Shown here: positions 1-5,763 of the stretch, one piece after another
Layout: the number at the start of each line of letters is the position of its first letter
Position numbering within the stretch: the first letter of the stretch is position 1
Origin: Deltaproteobacteria bacterium
GTDB taxonomy: Bacteria; Myxococcota_A; UBA9160; SMWR01
Assembly: GCA_029261905.1 (NCBI GenBank)
Contig: JAJDAM010000096.1
Span: forward strand, 1 to 12,954
DNA length: 12,954 nucleotides
Direction: 5' to 3'
The notes under the pieces: generated by a model
The model's input: the letters and a program-made list of their open reading frames with translations, nothing else
The model's database searches: none
What the model was told of the DNA's origin: nothing
Translations under genes and position numbers: made by a program

Positions 1-1
1 C

Positions 2-142
2 GCCCTGGCGCGGGTCGACTACAACCAGACGCGCGCCGCCGATACGCTCGGGACAACCCGGCGCATCCTGAAGTACAAGATGGACAAGTTGGGAATCGCC
101 GAAACTCCGCCGGAAGGAAATCAAGCACTTAGCGGCTCCTAA
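2..142 (+). CDS. C-terminal Fis-type HTH of NtrC-family sigma-54 response regulator (5' end outside window)
   Basis: The frame is open from the window edge to TAA at 140-142 and encodes 46 residues. The segment with NQTRAADTLG followed by TTRRILKYKMDKLGI matches the Fis-type helix-turn-helix that ends NtrC-like sigma-54 activators (families in which a receiver and an AAA+ domain precede it). It binds enhancer-like sites upstream of sigma-54 promoters. This is host chromosome. The integration site lies in its last codons, so the final nine residues (EGNQALSGS) are supplied by the element and replace DSEQTFRTP, which is still visible beyond the right boundary. Both tails are nine residues long. 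The regulator should stay functional because the HTH is untouched. Confidence 0.85.
   Translation, partial: ALARVDYNQTRAADTLGTTRRILKYKMDKLGIAETPPEGNQALSGS
81..114 (+). repeat. attL: left 34-bp attachment repeat
   Basis: This stretch starts with TGGACAAGTTGGGAATCGCC and ends with CTCCGCCGGA. It is identical to 12819-12852 over 34 bases, with mismatches on both sides (A versus C before it, A versus C after it). It lies inside the 3' end of the host response-regulator gene and encodes DKLGIAETPP. With the integrase 50 bp away, it is the product of site-specific integration, and crossover falls within the shared 34 bp. Confidence 0.93.
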
Positions 143-162
143 CCATCAATTCCCAGGGGGTT

Positions 163-181
163 GCTACAGTTCTGCTACCGC
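163..181 (+). promoter_or_regulatory. Candidate left arm-type integrase sites (GCTAC repeats)
   Basis: GCTACAG at 163-169 and GCTACCG at 174-180 lie 11 bp apart in the same orientation, about 50-60 bp inside attL, at the 3' end of the integrase gene. The ten-base CTGCTACCGC at 172-181 recurs exactly at 12692-12701 inside attR, where a second GCTACCG also follows. Paired same-direction short repeats on both element arms are what arm-type binding sites of tyrosine integrases look like. The assignment is inference from position and repetition. Confidence 0.4.
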
Positions 182-1324
182 AGTGCCCGTAAGCACGGCG
201 TCAGCAACTCCCTGGACCGCGTCCGCGTCCGCCGACTCGAGCCGCTTGAACCATCGAGCGTACACGTCGAGCGTCACGCTGGACTTCTTGTGACCGAGCA
301 GGTGCGCGACCTGGGTGACCGGCTTCCCCTGCATGATCAGGGTCGACGCAAACGAATGCCGCAAACTGTGCAGCTTGACGGCCGGCAACCCCGCCCGCTC
401 GAGCGCCGGCTTGAACCCGGCCAGCGTCACATAGGAGCGATGCTGCGCCCCCCCATCGAGTTTCGGGAATACCAACCGCTCCGGCCCCTTTGGGCACGCC
501 AGTCGCCACCGCTTCAGCTCCGTCACGAGTTCCGGCACCAGTGGCAATGTACGGATCGACGACTCTGATTTGGGCGCGGTGAATCGGGCCTTCGGTGGCT
601 GCCCCCGCTCGTCGATCGACTTCACATAGGACAGGGACCGCCTGACGGTCAGAGTCTTGGCATCGAGGTCGACGTCCTCATCCCACCGCAACGACAGCAG
701 CTCCCCGCTGCGGCAGCCGGTCAGTGCGGCCGTCAGGATGAACGCCCGGAATAGCCCCGGCTCGGTTTCGGCCAGCAACTTGCCCACCTGCTCGGTGCTC
801 AAGACCTCGTCCTCGCGCACCGCCCGTTCCGACTCACCCCGGGACTCGCTGGACGATGCCTTGCGACGCTTCACCCGCTGGACCGGGTTCCGCTCGATGC
901 ACTCGTCGTCCATGGCGAGCTCGAAGATCGCCGATAGGGTGGTCGTGAGCTTATTGACCATAGTCGCGCCCAACCCGTGATCGGACCGCTCGTTGCGAAA
1001 CGCACGGACCATTGCCGGGGTGATCGCGTTGACCGAATACCCTTCGAAGGCCGGCAGCACGTGCCGCTCTACCTGAGACTCCCAGATCGAGTACGAAGAA
1101 TGCCGGCTCTCCTGTTTGCGCTCGGCGAGCCAGGCCCGCGCCACGATCTCGAACTTCGGTATCTCCGATGGCGCCTTGTACGATCCCTTGCGAAGCTGCC
1201 CGACGCGCTTCGAAAGCGCGTCATCGGCAGCCTTCCGGGTCTCGTGGGTCTCCCACCGTCGCTTGCCTTTATTGTCGCGGAAGTCGACGACCCACTTCCC
1301 GCGGCGTTTCCGGACACATGCCAT
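164..1324 (-). CDS. int: Tyrosine recombinase / phage integrase
   Basis: This 386-residue site-specific recombinase integrates and excises the element by a covalent 3'-phosphotyrosine intermediate. Residues 1-60 form a short basic arm-binding domain, about 62-155 the SAM-like core-binding domain, and about 172-370 the catalytic domain. All catalytic residues are visible: R205 in TGCRSGELLSLRW, K252, H319 and R322 in HSLRHSF, H345 in LLGHKKSS, and Tyr355 in DVYARWF. Length is normal for prophage and island integrases. Start ATG at 1324 has a strong AAGGAGG site (complement of 1333-1339) that overlaps the end of the upstream 163-aa gene, so the two are probably co-translated. It ends 49 bp inside attL, the usual position for an integrase beside its attachment site. 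Confidence 0.96.
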   Translation of the reverse strand: MACVRKRRGKWVVDFRDNKGKRRWETHETRKAADDALSKRVGQLRKGSYKAPSEIPKFEIVARAWLAERKQESRHSSYSIWESQVERHVLPAFEGYSVNAITPAMVRAFRNERSDHGLGATMVNKLTTTLSAIFELAMDDECIERNPVQRVKRRKASSSESRGESERAVREDEVLSTEQVGKLLAETEPGLFRAFILTAALTGCRSGELLSLRWDEDVDLDAKTLTVRRSLSYVKSIDERGQPPKARFTAPKSESSIRTLPLVPELVTELKRWRLACPKGPERLVFPKLDGGAQHRSYVTLAGFKPALERAGLPAVKLHSLRHSFASTLIMQGKPVTQVAHLLGHKKSSVTLDVYARWFKRLESADADAVQGVADAVLTGTAVAEL

Positions 1325-1327
1325 TGT

Positions 1328-1819
1328 TCACTCCTCCTTCTCGTGGACGTACATCCGATCCCAACTCGGCGACGTCGCACCCATTGCCAACCGCACCAGC
1401 CGCGCCATCGTCTTGAGCATGCCCTCGCCGGTGATAAACGAAATACTGTCGGGATCCTCCCCGCGGAGCACCATCGCCGCATAACAGTACTCGGCAGGGA
1501 TGCCCTTGGAGAAATCCCGCCCAGCCTCCGGTGGAAGCTCGAACGCCCCGGTGGTGCCTTCGGAGATCGCCGACATCAGTTGCCGCATCGCTGCGACCTG
1601 CACCGCCTTGGGGTCGAGCGGCCTGTGGACCAGGTTTCCGTCAACGTAGTGGGTTGGGAATCGGCCGACGTCGCCTGCTCGAGCAACCTTCAGTGGGTCA
1701 CCCTCGAGGCGCCTGGCGGTGATACGAGCCTTCCGGCGCCTGGTCGTGGTAGACGATCGCCCCTTGGTGGTCGCCTTCGGTGCTGCTCGCCTTGCGGTTG
1801 TCTTCCTCGCTGTTGCCAT
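1328..1819 (-). CDS. Basic 163-aa protein of unknown function, upstream partner of integrase
   Basis: I do not recognise a family. The first ~37 residues are rich in Lys, Arg, Ala and Thr (MATARKTTARRAAPKATTKG onward), like a disordered DNA- or RNA-binding tail. Residues ~45-163 look folded, with a conserved-looking RFPTHYVDGN and an acidic stretch around RGEDPDS. The start ATG at 1819 has a perfect AGGAGG (complement of 1827-1832) seven bases upstream. The stop is three bases before the integrase start and both share one leader, so they form an operon. A DNA-architecture role or recombination directionality factor assisting the integrase is possible on context alone. The inverted repeat in its promoter suggests regulation. 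Confidence 0.75.
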   Translation of the reverse strand: MATARKTTARRAAPKATTKGRSSTTTRRRKARITARRLEGDPLKVARAGDVGRFPTHYVDGNLVHRPLDPKAVQVAAMRQLMSAISEGTTGAFELPPEAGRDFSKGIPAEYCYAAMVLRGEDPDSISFITGEGMLKTMARLVRLAMGATSPSWDRMYVHEKEE

Positions 1820-1842
1820 TGCCTTGCCTCCTGTTGAGTATT

Positions 1843-1879
1843 TAGTAGGTGTATCCCATTAGGTAACACCTACTGTCAA
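1843..1879 (-). promoter_or_regulatory. Promoter and operator-like inverted repeat for the 163-aa/integrase operon
   Basis: On the minus strand a perfect TTGACA (complement of 1874-1879) is followed after 18 bases by GATACA, a weak -10. A 9-bp perfect inverted repeat, AGTAGGTGT at 1844-1852 and ACACCTACT at 1866-1874, covers the spacer and -10. A third copy, TAGTAGGT, lies at 1925-1932 directly before the divergent plus-strand gene at 1933. A dimeric repressor bound here would block the integrase promoter and could touch the divergent one. Confidence 0.55.
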
Positions 1880-1932
1880 TAGGCAATCTCCACTGTTGAC
1901 GGGGGGCACGCTCTTGGGGGACATTAGTAGGT

Positions 1933-2088
1933 ATGGTGCGCAAAGTGGTGGAGAAGATCGGTGGGGTGAAGTTGGACGGGTACCGATGTCGCTGTGGACA
2001 TGAGTGGCTGCCGAGAAACAAAGCGCAGCGACCGCGCATTTGCCCGAAATGCAAAAGCGCCTACTGGGATCGCCCGAAGCAAAGCTAG
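1933..2088 (+). CDS. Small zinc-ribbon protein (51 aa)
   Basis: The product contains CRCGHEWLPR at residues 19-28 and CPKCKSAYWDRPK at 37-49. The C-x-C plus C-x2-C pattern is that of a four-cysteine zinc ribbon, as found in many phage and mobile-element microproteins that bind nucleic acids or act as protein partners. The protein starts at ATG 1933; GGGGGAC at 1916-1922 is the only Shine-Dalgarno-like sequence and lies about ten bases upstream. It shares the YRC-x-CG-x2-W core with the two other zinc ribbons of this element at 2827-3006 and 5620-5790 but is clearly diverged. It is followed 25 bp later by another cysteine-rich gene, so the pair is probably one transcript. Function unknown. Confidence 0.75.
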   Translation: MVRKVVEKIGGVKLDGYRCRCGHEWLPRNKAQRPRICPKCKSAYWDRPKQS

Positions 2089-2113
2089 GTACGTTACTGA
2101 AGGAGCACTACGA

Positions 2114-2377
2114 ATGAACGACCGAAAAAGGGCTGAACAGTTGGCGGCCACGAACGAGTATCGGCAGCTTCCCTGCGATCTCTGCAAAGGCTCCGGGTTT
2201 TTTGATCCGAACAAAGATTTCCTGAGCGGCCCAGATCCAGGGCCCTGCGAACCCTGCGAGGGGACGGGGCGCTTCTGGCTCCCCGAGCAAGAGCTGATAC
2301 GTCGGCAGGAACACTCCGTGCAGAACGGCCGCCTTGAACTAACCGACAGCAAACTCATCGAGAGGTTCGGCAAATAG
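2114..2377 (+). CDS. DnaJ-type zinc-finger-like protein (87 aa)
   Basis: Two copies of C-x2-C-x-G-x-G are seen: CDLCKGSGFF at residues 21-30 and CEPCEGTGRFW at about 45-55. This is the repeat unit of the cysteine-rich zinc domain of DnaJ, where two such motifs bind one zinc ion. No J-domain is present, so it is not a co-chaperone of the usual kind. Stand-alone versions occur in phages and mobile elements with unknown roles. The chosen ATG at 2114 has AGGAG at 2101-2105, eight bases upstream; an in-frame start further upstream would overlap the zinc-ribbon gene. Its 3' end overlaps the convergent minus-strand gene ending at 2339. Confidence 0.8.
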   Translation: MNDRKRAEQLAATNEYRQLPCDLCKGSGFFDPNKDFLSGPDPGPCEPCEGTGRFWLPEQELIRRQEHSVQNGRLELTDSKLIERFGK

Positions 2378-2587
2378 CCCACCCGGCTTCGGCCTCGAAC
2401 ATTGTCGCAAATTTGCGCTGATGTCCTCCGGCTCGATCGGTTCCCGCAGATTTGCATGAACCGATTCCTGGCTGCCTCCGCAACCGTCGGGGGTTTCCCT
2501 ACCAACAACTCCAAATTTGGAGTTGTACGATCCCGCCTCATCGTAGCCGCGTCTCGGTATCCGCACCCACTCACAGCTCCCGCACAT
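2339..2587 (-). CDS. Small cysteine-containing protein (82 aa), probable
   Basis: The product begins MCGSCEWVRIPRRGYDEAGS and carries further cysteines at residues 36 and 63, enough for one zinc site. I do not recognise the family. The start overlaps the end of the nuclease gene by 17 bp. The two junctions upstream in the same chain overlap by 20 and 23 bp, and this shared habit is the main argument that the frame is real. Against it: no clear ribosome-binding site, a near-repeat in the protein (ANLREP, ANLRQC) caused by palindromic DNA, and a 39-bp convergent overlap with the plus-strand gene ending at 2377. Confidence 0.45.
   Translation of the reverse strand: MCGSCEWVRIPRRGYDEAGSYNSKFGVVGRETPDGCGGSQESVHANLREPIEPEDISANLRQCSRPKPGGLFAEPLDEFAVG
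2406..2526. repeat. Cluster of three AAATTT-centred palindromes
   Basis: CGCAAATTTGCG at 2406-2417 is a perfect 12-bp palindrome. CGCAGATTTGCA at 2445-2456 matches it at ten of twelve bases and sits in the loop of an 8-bp inverted repeat (ATCGGTTC at 2436-2443, GAACCGAT at 2458-2465). A perfect 22-bp palindrome centred on CCAAATTTGG occupies 2505-2526. They lie where convergent transcripts meet and partly inside the probable 82-aa gene. Operators, a bidirectional terminator or a replication-related site are all possible. No T-run follows any arm. Confidence 0.6.
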
Positions 2588-2849
2588 CCGGCGACGCCTG
2601 CCGATCCCGCCACCGGTGAACGACCTTCCGACAGATCGACGGCGCCTTGAACGCTGCAATCGCCTCCATCTCTTCCCGCCCCGGCCATCCGTTCGATTTG
2701 ACCTGACACAGCACGATGTCGGTCGGCCCGATCGCGACTAGATCGAACGCGCCTTTGCTCGCCGCGGCCCGCACCACCGAGTAGCCCTCACGCTCGAGTA
2801 GCGCCCGGCTACGGTGCTCTAGGCGTCTACCCTTGGCCGCGGTGTTCAT
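2571..2849 (-). CDS. Holliday-junction-resolvase-like PD-(D/E)xK nuclease (copy A, intact)
   Basis: The product has 92 residues with the compact layout of Hjc/VRR-like nucleases. KGRRLEHRSRALLEREGYSV at residues 6-25 supplies the N-terminal helix with Glu11. KGAFDLVA at 32-39 supplies Asp36. CQVKSN at 48-53 supplies the QxK strand with Lys51. Such enzymes cut branched DNA at recombination or replication intermediates, and in phages they help resolve DNA before or during packaging. The start ATG at 2849 overlaps the upstream zinc-ribbon gene by 23 bp, pointing to coupled translation. A truncated second copy lies at 5581-5636 behind the terminase. At 92 residues it is at the short end for the family but retains all motifs. 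Confidence 0.72.
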   Translation of the reverse strand: MNTAAKGRRLEHRSRALLEREGYSVVRAAASKGAFDLVAIGPTDIVLCQVKSNGWPGREEMEAIAAFKAPSICRKVVHRWRDRQASPDVREL

Positions 2850-2976
2850 CGCCCACAGCTTCAGTCACCGCGACCGCATCGGCATCACAGCTCGGACACT
2901 CGGTCTGGACGTCCCCGACCCTTGCCGGGATTTCCCACCGGTAGCCACAACTGCACCGATACCGGCGCCAGCCAGG
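2794..2976 (+). repeat. 183-bp diverged direct repeat, copy A
   Basis: This aligns without gaps to 5581-5763, with about 37 mismatches counted by hand (about 80 percent identity). It spans most of zinc ribbon A and the first ~18 codons of nuclease A. The two copies lie in the same orientation and bracket the cargo block. Confidence 0.88.
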
Positions 2977-3006
2977 AGCCGGCGGATTAGTTCGGCAGCT
3001 CGCCAT
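2827..3006 (-). CDS. Small zinc-ribbon protein (59 aa), copy A
   Basis: This gene is short but well supported. The product contains YRCSCGYRWEIPARVGDVQ followed by TECPSCDADAVAV, giving a C-x-C plus C-x2-C zinc ribbon at residues 18-20 and 37-40. The copy at 5620-5790 has the same protein architecture with mostly conservative or synonymous changes, which shows the frame is under selection. Start ATG at 3006 lies inside the end of the 131-aa gene (20-bp overlap). The stop lies 23 bp inside the nuclease gene. Constant pairing with the nuclease in both copies suggests the two work together, perhaps with the ribbon targeting DNA or a protein partner. This is inference. Confidence 0.8.
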   Translation of the reverse strand: MASCRTNPPAPGWRRYRCSCGYRWEIPARVGDVQTECPSCDADAVAVTEAVGDEHRGQG

Positions 3007-3382
3007 GCTGTTTCACCGCCTCAACATCGGCGATCGCCGCGTTCATGCCCTCGAGCGCGCCGATCCGCTGGTAGGCATCGCTGAGTCGACCGTTGGCTCG
3101 GTGCCACATTCGCTCGGACTCACCGACTCGCCGGGTGGTCCTGGAGGCCGCGTCAATCTCGGCGCGGCTCTCGCCCATGAAACGGGCCAGGTCGACTCCG
3201 TCGAGGCCGCACATCGGGTAGACGTACTCGCCACCTTCAATCTCGCGGACTCGGACCTGGTTGGCGTTGGCCTCGTCCTCGTCGCGCATACCTCGGATGA
3301 TCCAGCCGCAGGTTGCGGTAAAGGCGTCCTCGGCATCGACGGCCCAGGATGTGAGGTTTGACTCGATGAGGTAGGTGTTCAT
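2987..3382 (-). CDS. 131-aa protein of unknown function
   Basis: I do not recognise a family. The N-terminal part (MNTYLIESNLTSWAVDAEDA onward, with VRVREIEGGEYVY near 44-56) looks like a small alpha/beta domain. The second half, about 65-125, is predicted mostly helical with charged residues. Start ATG at 3382 is chosen because GGAGGA stands six bases upstream (complement of 3388-3393). The frame stays open for 83 more codons upstream, but that part is low-complexity and runs through the divergent plus-strand reading frames. It is the first gene of the minus-strand chain leading to zinc ribbon A and the nuclease. Nothing like it accompanies copy B. Confidence 0.7.
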   Translation of the reverse strand: MNTYLIESNLTSWAVDAEDAFTATCGWIIRGMRDEDEANANQVRVREIEGGEYVYPMCGLDGVDLARFMGESRAEIDAASRTTRRVGESERMWHRANGRLSDAYQRIGALEGMNAAIADVEAVKQHGELPN

Positions 3383-3394
3383 AGAGTTCCTCCG

Positions 3395-3508
3395 ATGGCG
3401 TGGTTCAAGTGCGGGCACCGCGTAGAGTTCCGGACCCACGAGCCAATGAGCTGCGGTGTCGGCAGGCCACCCCAACTGCCGTTGACGGCCAGACTCGCGC
3501 CGACATGA
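3395..3508 (+). CDS. Possible 37-aa leader-type microprotein
   Basis: The frame encodes MAWFKCGHRVEFRTHEPMSC and 17 more residues. It ends TGA at 3506-3508, which overlaps the ATG of the membrane-protein gene at 3505 in the arrangement ATGA. The KCGH and SCG elements could be half of a small metal site. Support is limited to the coupling overlap, since no Shine-Dalgarno sequence is seen. It may be a translated leader rather than a functional protein. Confidence 0.25.
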   Translation: MAWFKCGHRVEFRTHEPMSCGVGRPPQLPLTARLAPT

Positions 3509-4227
3509 GCGACGAGCATCCCGAGAACGAGCATGGTGGCCCCAAAAAGGGGACGTCCGAGAATGCGTATCGTCCACAGGCCACGGGCCATCATGGCCCA
3601 GGCGAGCAGGCCGACGGGGGCTGCAAGCCATGGACGTGGATGGACATGGCGGCGGTGATCATCCAGGCGGCGCTGCTGGGGATGACGATACTGATCGCCG
3701 TTATTTACTACGGCCAATGGGCGACCATGAACGAGACTATGGTCAGCAGCCAACGAGCGTGGGTGCTGTTTGACGAATACGCCACCCCAAGGCCGATCTT
3801 CGACTTGGGGCGTATCTTCGAACTGCATTTCCGAAACGCCGGGGCGAGTCCCGCTCAAGACGTCACGATCAACGTCGGCTGGTACCTGGGGGGCGAAGAT
3901 GACGATATCTCGGATGTCTTCGACGAAATTCTCGCCCAGTTCCCGGCTAAGGGGCGAGGCGTCATTGGCCCGGACCAAGTCGTACTCTCGGCGCTGCGGC
4001 TCTGGCCAAAACAGGTGGGCAGCATTCTGATGGGCACCAGAAATGAGAACAAAGTGTTCTACGTTTTCGGAGCCGTCGAGTATCGTGACATCTTCGGCTA
4101 CGACCGTAGCGGGCAGTTCTGCGCGAGGTTCCCCGGAGCGGGAGTCGCCACAACCCGAGACATGGACCTTATCGACGCGGGGAAGATCACCCTCAGTCCC
4201 TGCGAGTCCCACAACTGGGCCAACTAG
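3505..4227 (+). CDS. Single-pass membrane protein with extramembrane beta domain (240 aa), unknown function
   Basis: Residues 1-45 are hydrophilic and Gly/His/Pro-rich. A transmembrane helix runs about 47-69 (DMAAVIIQAALLGMTILIAV). After WATMNETMVSSQRAWVL comes a domain of about 150 residues likely to be beta-rich: FELHFRNAGASPAQDVTINV resembles the first strands, and VFGAVEYRDIFGYDRSGQFC resembles the last. This arrangement (one helix, an Arg-Ala-Trp segment, an N-x-G strand, a closing Y-x-D-x-FG motif) recurs in uncharacterised bacterial membrane proteins; I know no function for them. The ATG at 3505 was chosen because it overlaps the preceding stop and precedes a better-behaved N-terminus; an upstream frame exists. 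It belongs to the plus-strand cargo block. A role in surface exclusion of other phages is speculation from context. Confidence 0.75.
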   Translation: MSDEHPENEHGGPKKGTSENAYRPQATGHHGPGEQADGGCKPWTWMDMAAVIIQAALLGMTILIAVIYYGQWATMNETMVSSQRAWVLFDEYATPRPIFDLGRIFELHFRNAGASPAQDVTINVGWYLGGEDDDISDVFDEILAQFPAKGRGVIGPDQVVLSALRLWPKQVGSILMGTRNENKVFYVFGAVEYRDIFGYDRSGQFCARFPGAGVATTRDMDLIDAGKITLSPCESHNWAN

Positions 4228-4376
4228 GGAGGAGGCGGCGAGAAGCACCACCGGCCCGCGGATCGCTAGAGCCGCACATAGGGGCAGTGCTGAGACCGTC
4301 GCGATGTGAGCTAGCCCTCTCATCCGAGCCCCCGCGTAGCTTGTGGGCGCTGCTGCCGGTTTGGTACACGGGCCCT

Positions 4377-4715
4377 ATGCGGAAAATCTTCTTGTTGGCT
4401 GGGGTCACTCTTCTGGCTGGATTGCTCGGGTGTGGCGGGGGGGGCGGCGACGATGGCGGCGCTAGCAGGGCCGACGTGTGCGAGCGCTGCGTCACAGGCA
4501 ACGGGCTCGACACCATACGGCGGTGCCGTGAGGGTTGCTCCGATTTCTGCGTGGGCAACGCCGAGTGCCTCGATAGCTGTGGGCGCTTCTGCCGCAAGTG
4601 CGGAGCTGGCCTGTTCTGTGCACCCCCTGCTGGGGGCGACACCGCCTCCCGCTGCGCGATCGACGATGACGAGCCTACGTGTTGCTCTCGCGACATTGTG
4701 GTCGAGTGTGAGTGA
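4377..4715 (+). CDS. Cysteine-rich lipoprotein (112 aa)
   Basis: MRKIFLLAGVTLLAGLLGC is a type II signal peptide with lipobox LLGC and lipidated Cys19, followed by a Gly/Asp linker. The mature part, about residues 30-112, has 14 cysteines (35, 38, 50, 54, 58, 64, 68, 72, 75, 81, 93, 102, 103, 111), suggesting a small disulfide-stabilised domain on the periplasmic or outer surface. Family unknown. The 4377 start gives a canonical signal peptide; the earlier frame start does not. The stop is directly followed by the ATG of the next lipoprotein, so both are co-translated. Fifteen cysteines in an exported protein of this size is unusual in bacteria outside deltaproteobacteria-like groups. Confidence 0.78.
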   Translation: MRKIFLLAGVTLLAGLLGCGGGGGDDGGASRADVCERCVTGNGLDTIRRCREGCSDFCVGNAECLDSCGRFCRKCGAGLFCAPPAGGDTASRCAIDDDEPTCCSRDIVVECE

Positions 4716-5552
4716 ATGGGGCTGATTAGCTGCCCCGATTGTGGACGATGGGTTCGCGTTGCTGCGCTCGCGCTTCTCGCGGCTGCATCCAGCGGCTGCG
4801 GCCTGGTATTTCAGGGCTTCCACCAGGACGTCAGCGTTATTGTTGACGGTGGCCCGGCGGTTGTGACCCTCAGCGGCGAGCAAGCAACATCCCCCGCCAC
4901 ATTCACCGTACGGCGTAGGTCGACTTGGCGGGTCGCTAGGGCCGAGGCTCCCGGGAAAGCCCCCGCCTGCCAACTGGTTCAGTGCCGCATGAGGCCCGCC
5001 CTGAAGGCGCTCGACATGGTTGCGCTCTTTATTCCGTTCGCGGTCGACGCTTCGCTCAAGACTCTCGGCCACTGCCCCAATACGGTCCACCTCAAGCTGG
5101 AGGACATGCCCGAAGACGTCCCCATGTACTCGCTTCAGGGCGACAGGCGTATTCTGGAAGCGTTCCGCCAGAGCCGCCGCACAATTAACATGTGCGAGTC
5201 GCCCCACCTCTACGCCACCGAATTTGGTGAGCAAGCCAAGAGAATCGTGGTTACGGCCGGGTCCCTTCAGCGTGCCTACGACATCCTGGGGTCGGTCGAC
5301 ATGATGTTCCCCGGGATGGACCGCGCAGCAACTGTCGTGTGGGGGCTGGGCCGGGTGGCGGTTGGAAACACCAGGCGGGAGTTCTACCAGGCGCCCACGG
5401 CCCTCGTTAACGACGCGCTCCGTCGAGAGGCGCTGATGCAATTTGGGCGCAAGGTCGACGCCATCATTAACGTCAACTACATGACGAACCCTCGACACGA
5501 TGTGTCGGCGACCGGCGTCGCTATTCGGTTCAATCGCCATGAGAAAGACTAG
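4716..5552 (+). CDS. Lipoprotein with PEGA-like N-terminus and YbjQ-like C-terminus (278 aa)
   Basis: A hydrophobic stretch at about 14-24 leads to lipobox ASSGC with Cys28, so it is a predicted lipoprotein. The unusual n-region carries CPDCGRWVR. Residues ~37-65 (DVSVIVDGGPAVVTLSG) resemble the start of PEGA-type or related cell-surface beta domains, followed by a hydrophobic segment near 98-112. The C-terminal hundred residues (KRIVVTAGSL, then EALMQFGRKVDAIINVNYMT and ATGVAIRF) resemble the YbjQ/UPF0145 fold, in which a conserved A-D-A-hydrophobic strand and a final G-x-A strand occur. Both comparisons are by eye. ATG 4716 directly abuts the previous stop. It is the last plus-strand cargo gene and ends about 29 bp from the truncated nuclease copy. 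Confidence 0.72.
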   Translation: MGLISCPDCGRWVRVAALALLAAASSGCGLVFQGFHQDVSVIVDGGPAVVTLSGEQATSPATFTVRRRSTWRVARAEAPGKAPACQLVQCRMRPALKALDMVALFIPFAVDASLKTLGHCPNTVHLKLEDMPEDVPMYSLQGDRRILEAFRQSRRTINMCESPHLYATEFGEQAKRIVVTAGSLQRAYDILGSVDMMFPGMDRAATVVWGLGRVAVGNTRREFYQAPTALVNDALRREALMQFGRKVDAIINVNYMTNPRHDVSATGVAIRFNRHEKD

Positions 5553-5580
5553 GCCCGGGGTGGTTGACGGCCAGTAGTCG

Positions 5581-5636
5581 TCGAGTAGCGCCCTGCTGCG
5601 GTGTTCGAGCCGCCTGCCCTTACTCGCGGTGATCAT
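5581..5636 (-). pseudogene. Truncated nuclease copy B (first ~18 codons only)
   Basis: From ATG at 5636 the frame encodes MITASKGRRLEHRSRALL, nearly identical to the start of nuclease A (MNTAAKGRRLEHRSRALL). Similarity stops at 5581, exactly where the 183-bp repeat ends and just before the convergent cargo gene. The frame then runs on antisense to the lipoprotein genes without any nuclease motif; Asp36 and the QxK strand are lost. It overlaps zinc ribbon B by 17 bp, as the intact copy overlaps zinc ribbon A. Confidence 0.8.
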
Positions 5637-5763
5637 CGCCCACCGACTCCGTCACCGCGACCGCATCGCCATCACAACTCGGGCATTCCGTTTGGACATC
5701 GCCCACCCGGACCGGGGTCTCCCAGCGGTGTCCGCAGCAGCACCGATACCGGCGCCACCCAGC
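5581..5763 (+). repeat. 183-bp diverged direct repeat, copy B
   Basis: This is the partner of 2794-2976: same orientation, same length, no gaps, about 80 percent identity by hand count. It contains most of zinc ribbon B and the nuclease stump. Centre-to-centre distance between copies is 2,787 bp. Confidence 0.88.

Noticed and set aside
977..1837. A 286-aa plus-strand open frame opposite the integrase and 163-aa genes
   Set aside because: The integrase on the minus strand has every catalytic residue; the plus frame is a His/Arg/Pro-rich shadow.
1924..2709. A 261-aa minus-strand open frame across both small plus-strand Cys proteins
   Set aside because: The plus-strand frames have paired CxxC motifs and an AGGAG site; the minus frame is Ser/Arg-rich with no motif.
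4252..4315. Possible hairpin GCTAG...CTAGC before the Cys-rich lipoprotein gene
   Set aside because: Two 5-bp stems around a long loop, no T-run; not better than chance. The 149-bp gap otherwise shows nothing certain.
3379..4323. A 314-aa minus-strand open frame
   Set aside because: It is antisense to the membrane-protein gene, whose transmembrane helix and beta motifs are convincing. The minus frame is Pro/Arg-rich with no domain.
4320..5636. A 438-aa minus-strand open frame starting with the nuclease-like MITASKGRRLEH
   Set aside because: Only the first ~18 codons match the nuclease. The rest is antisense to two lipoproteins with clear signal peptides and has no recognisable motif.
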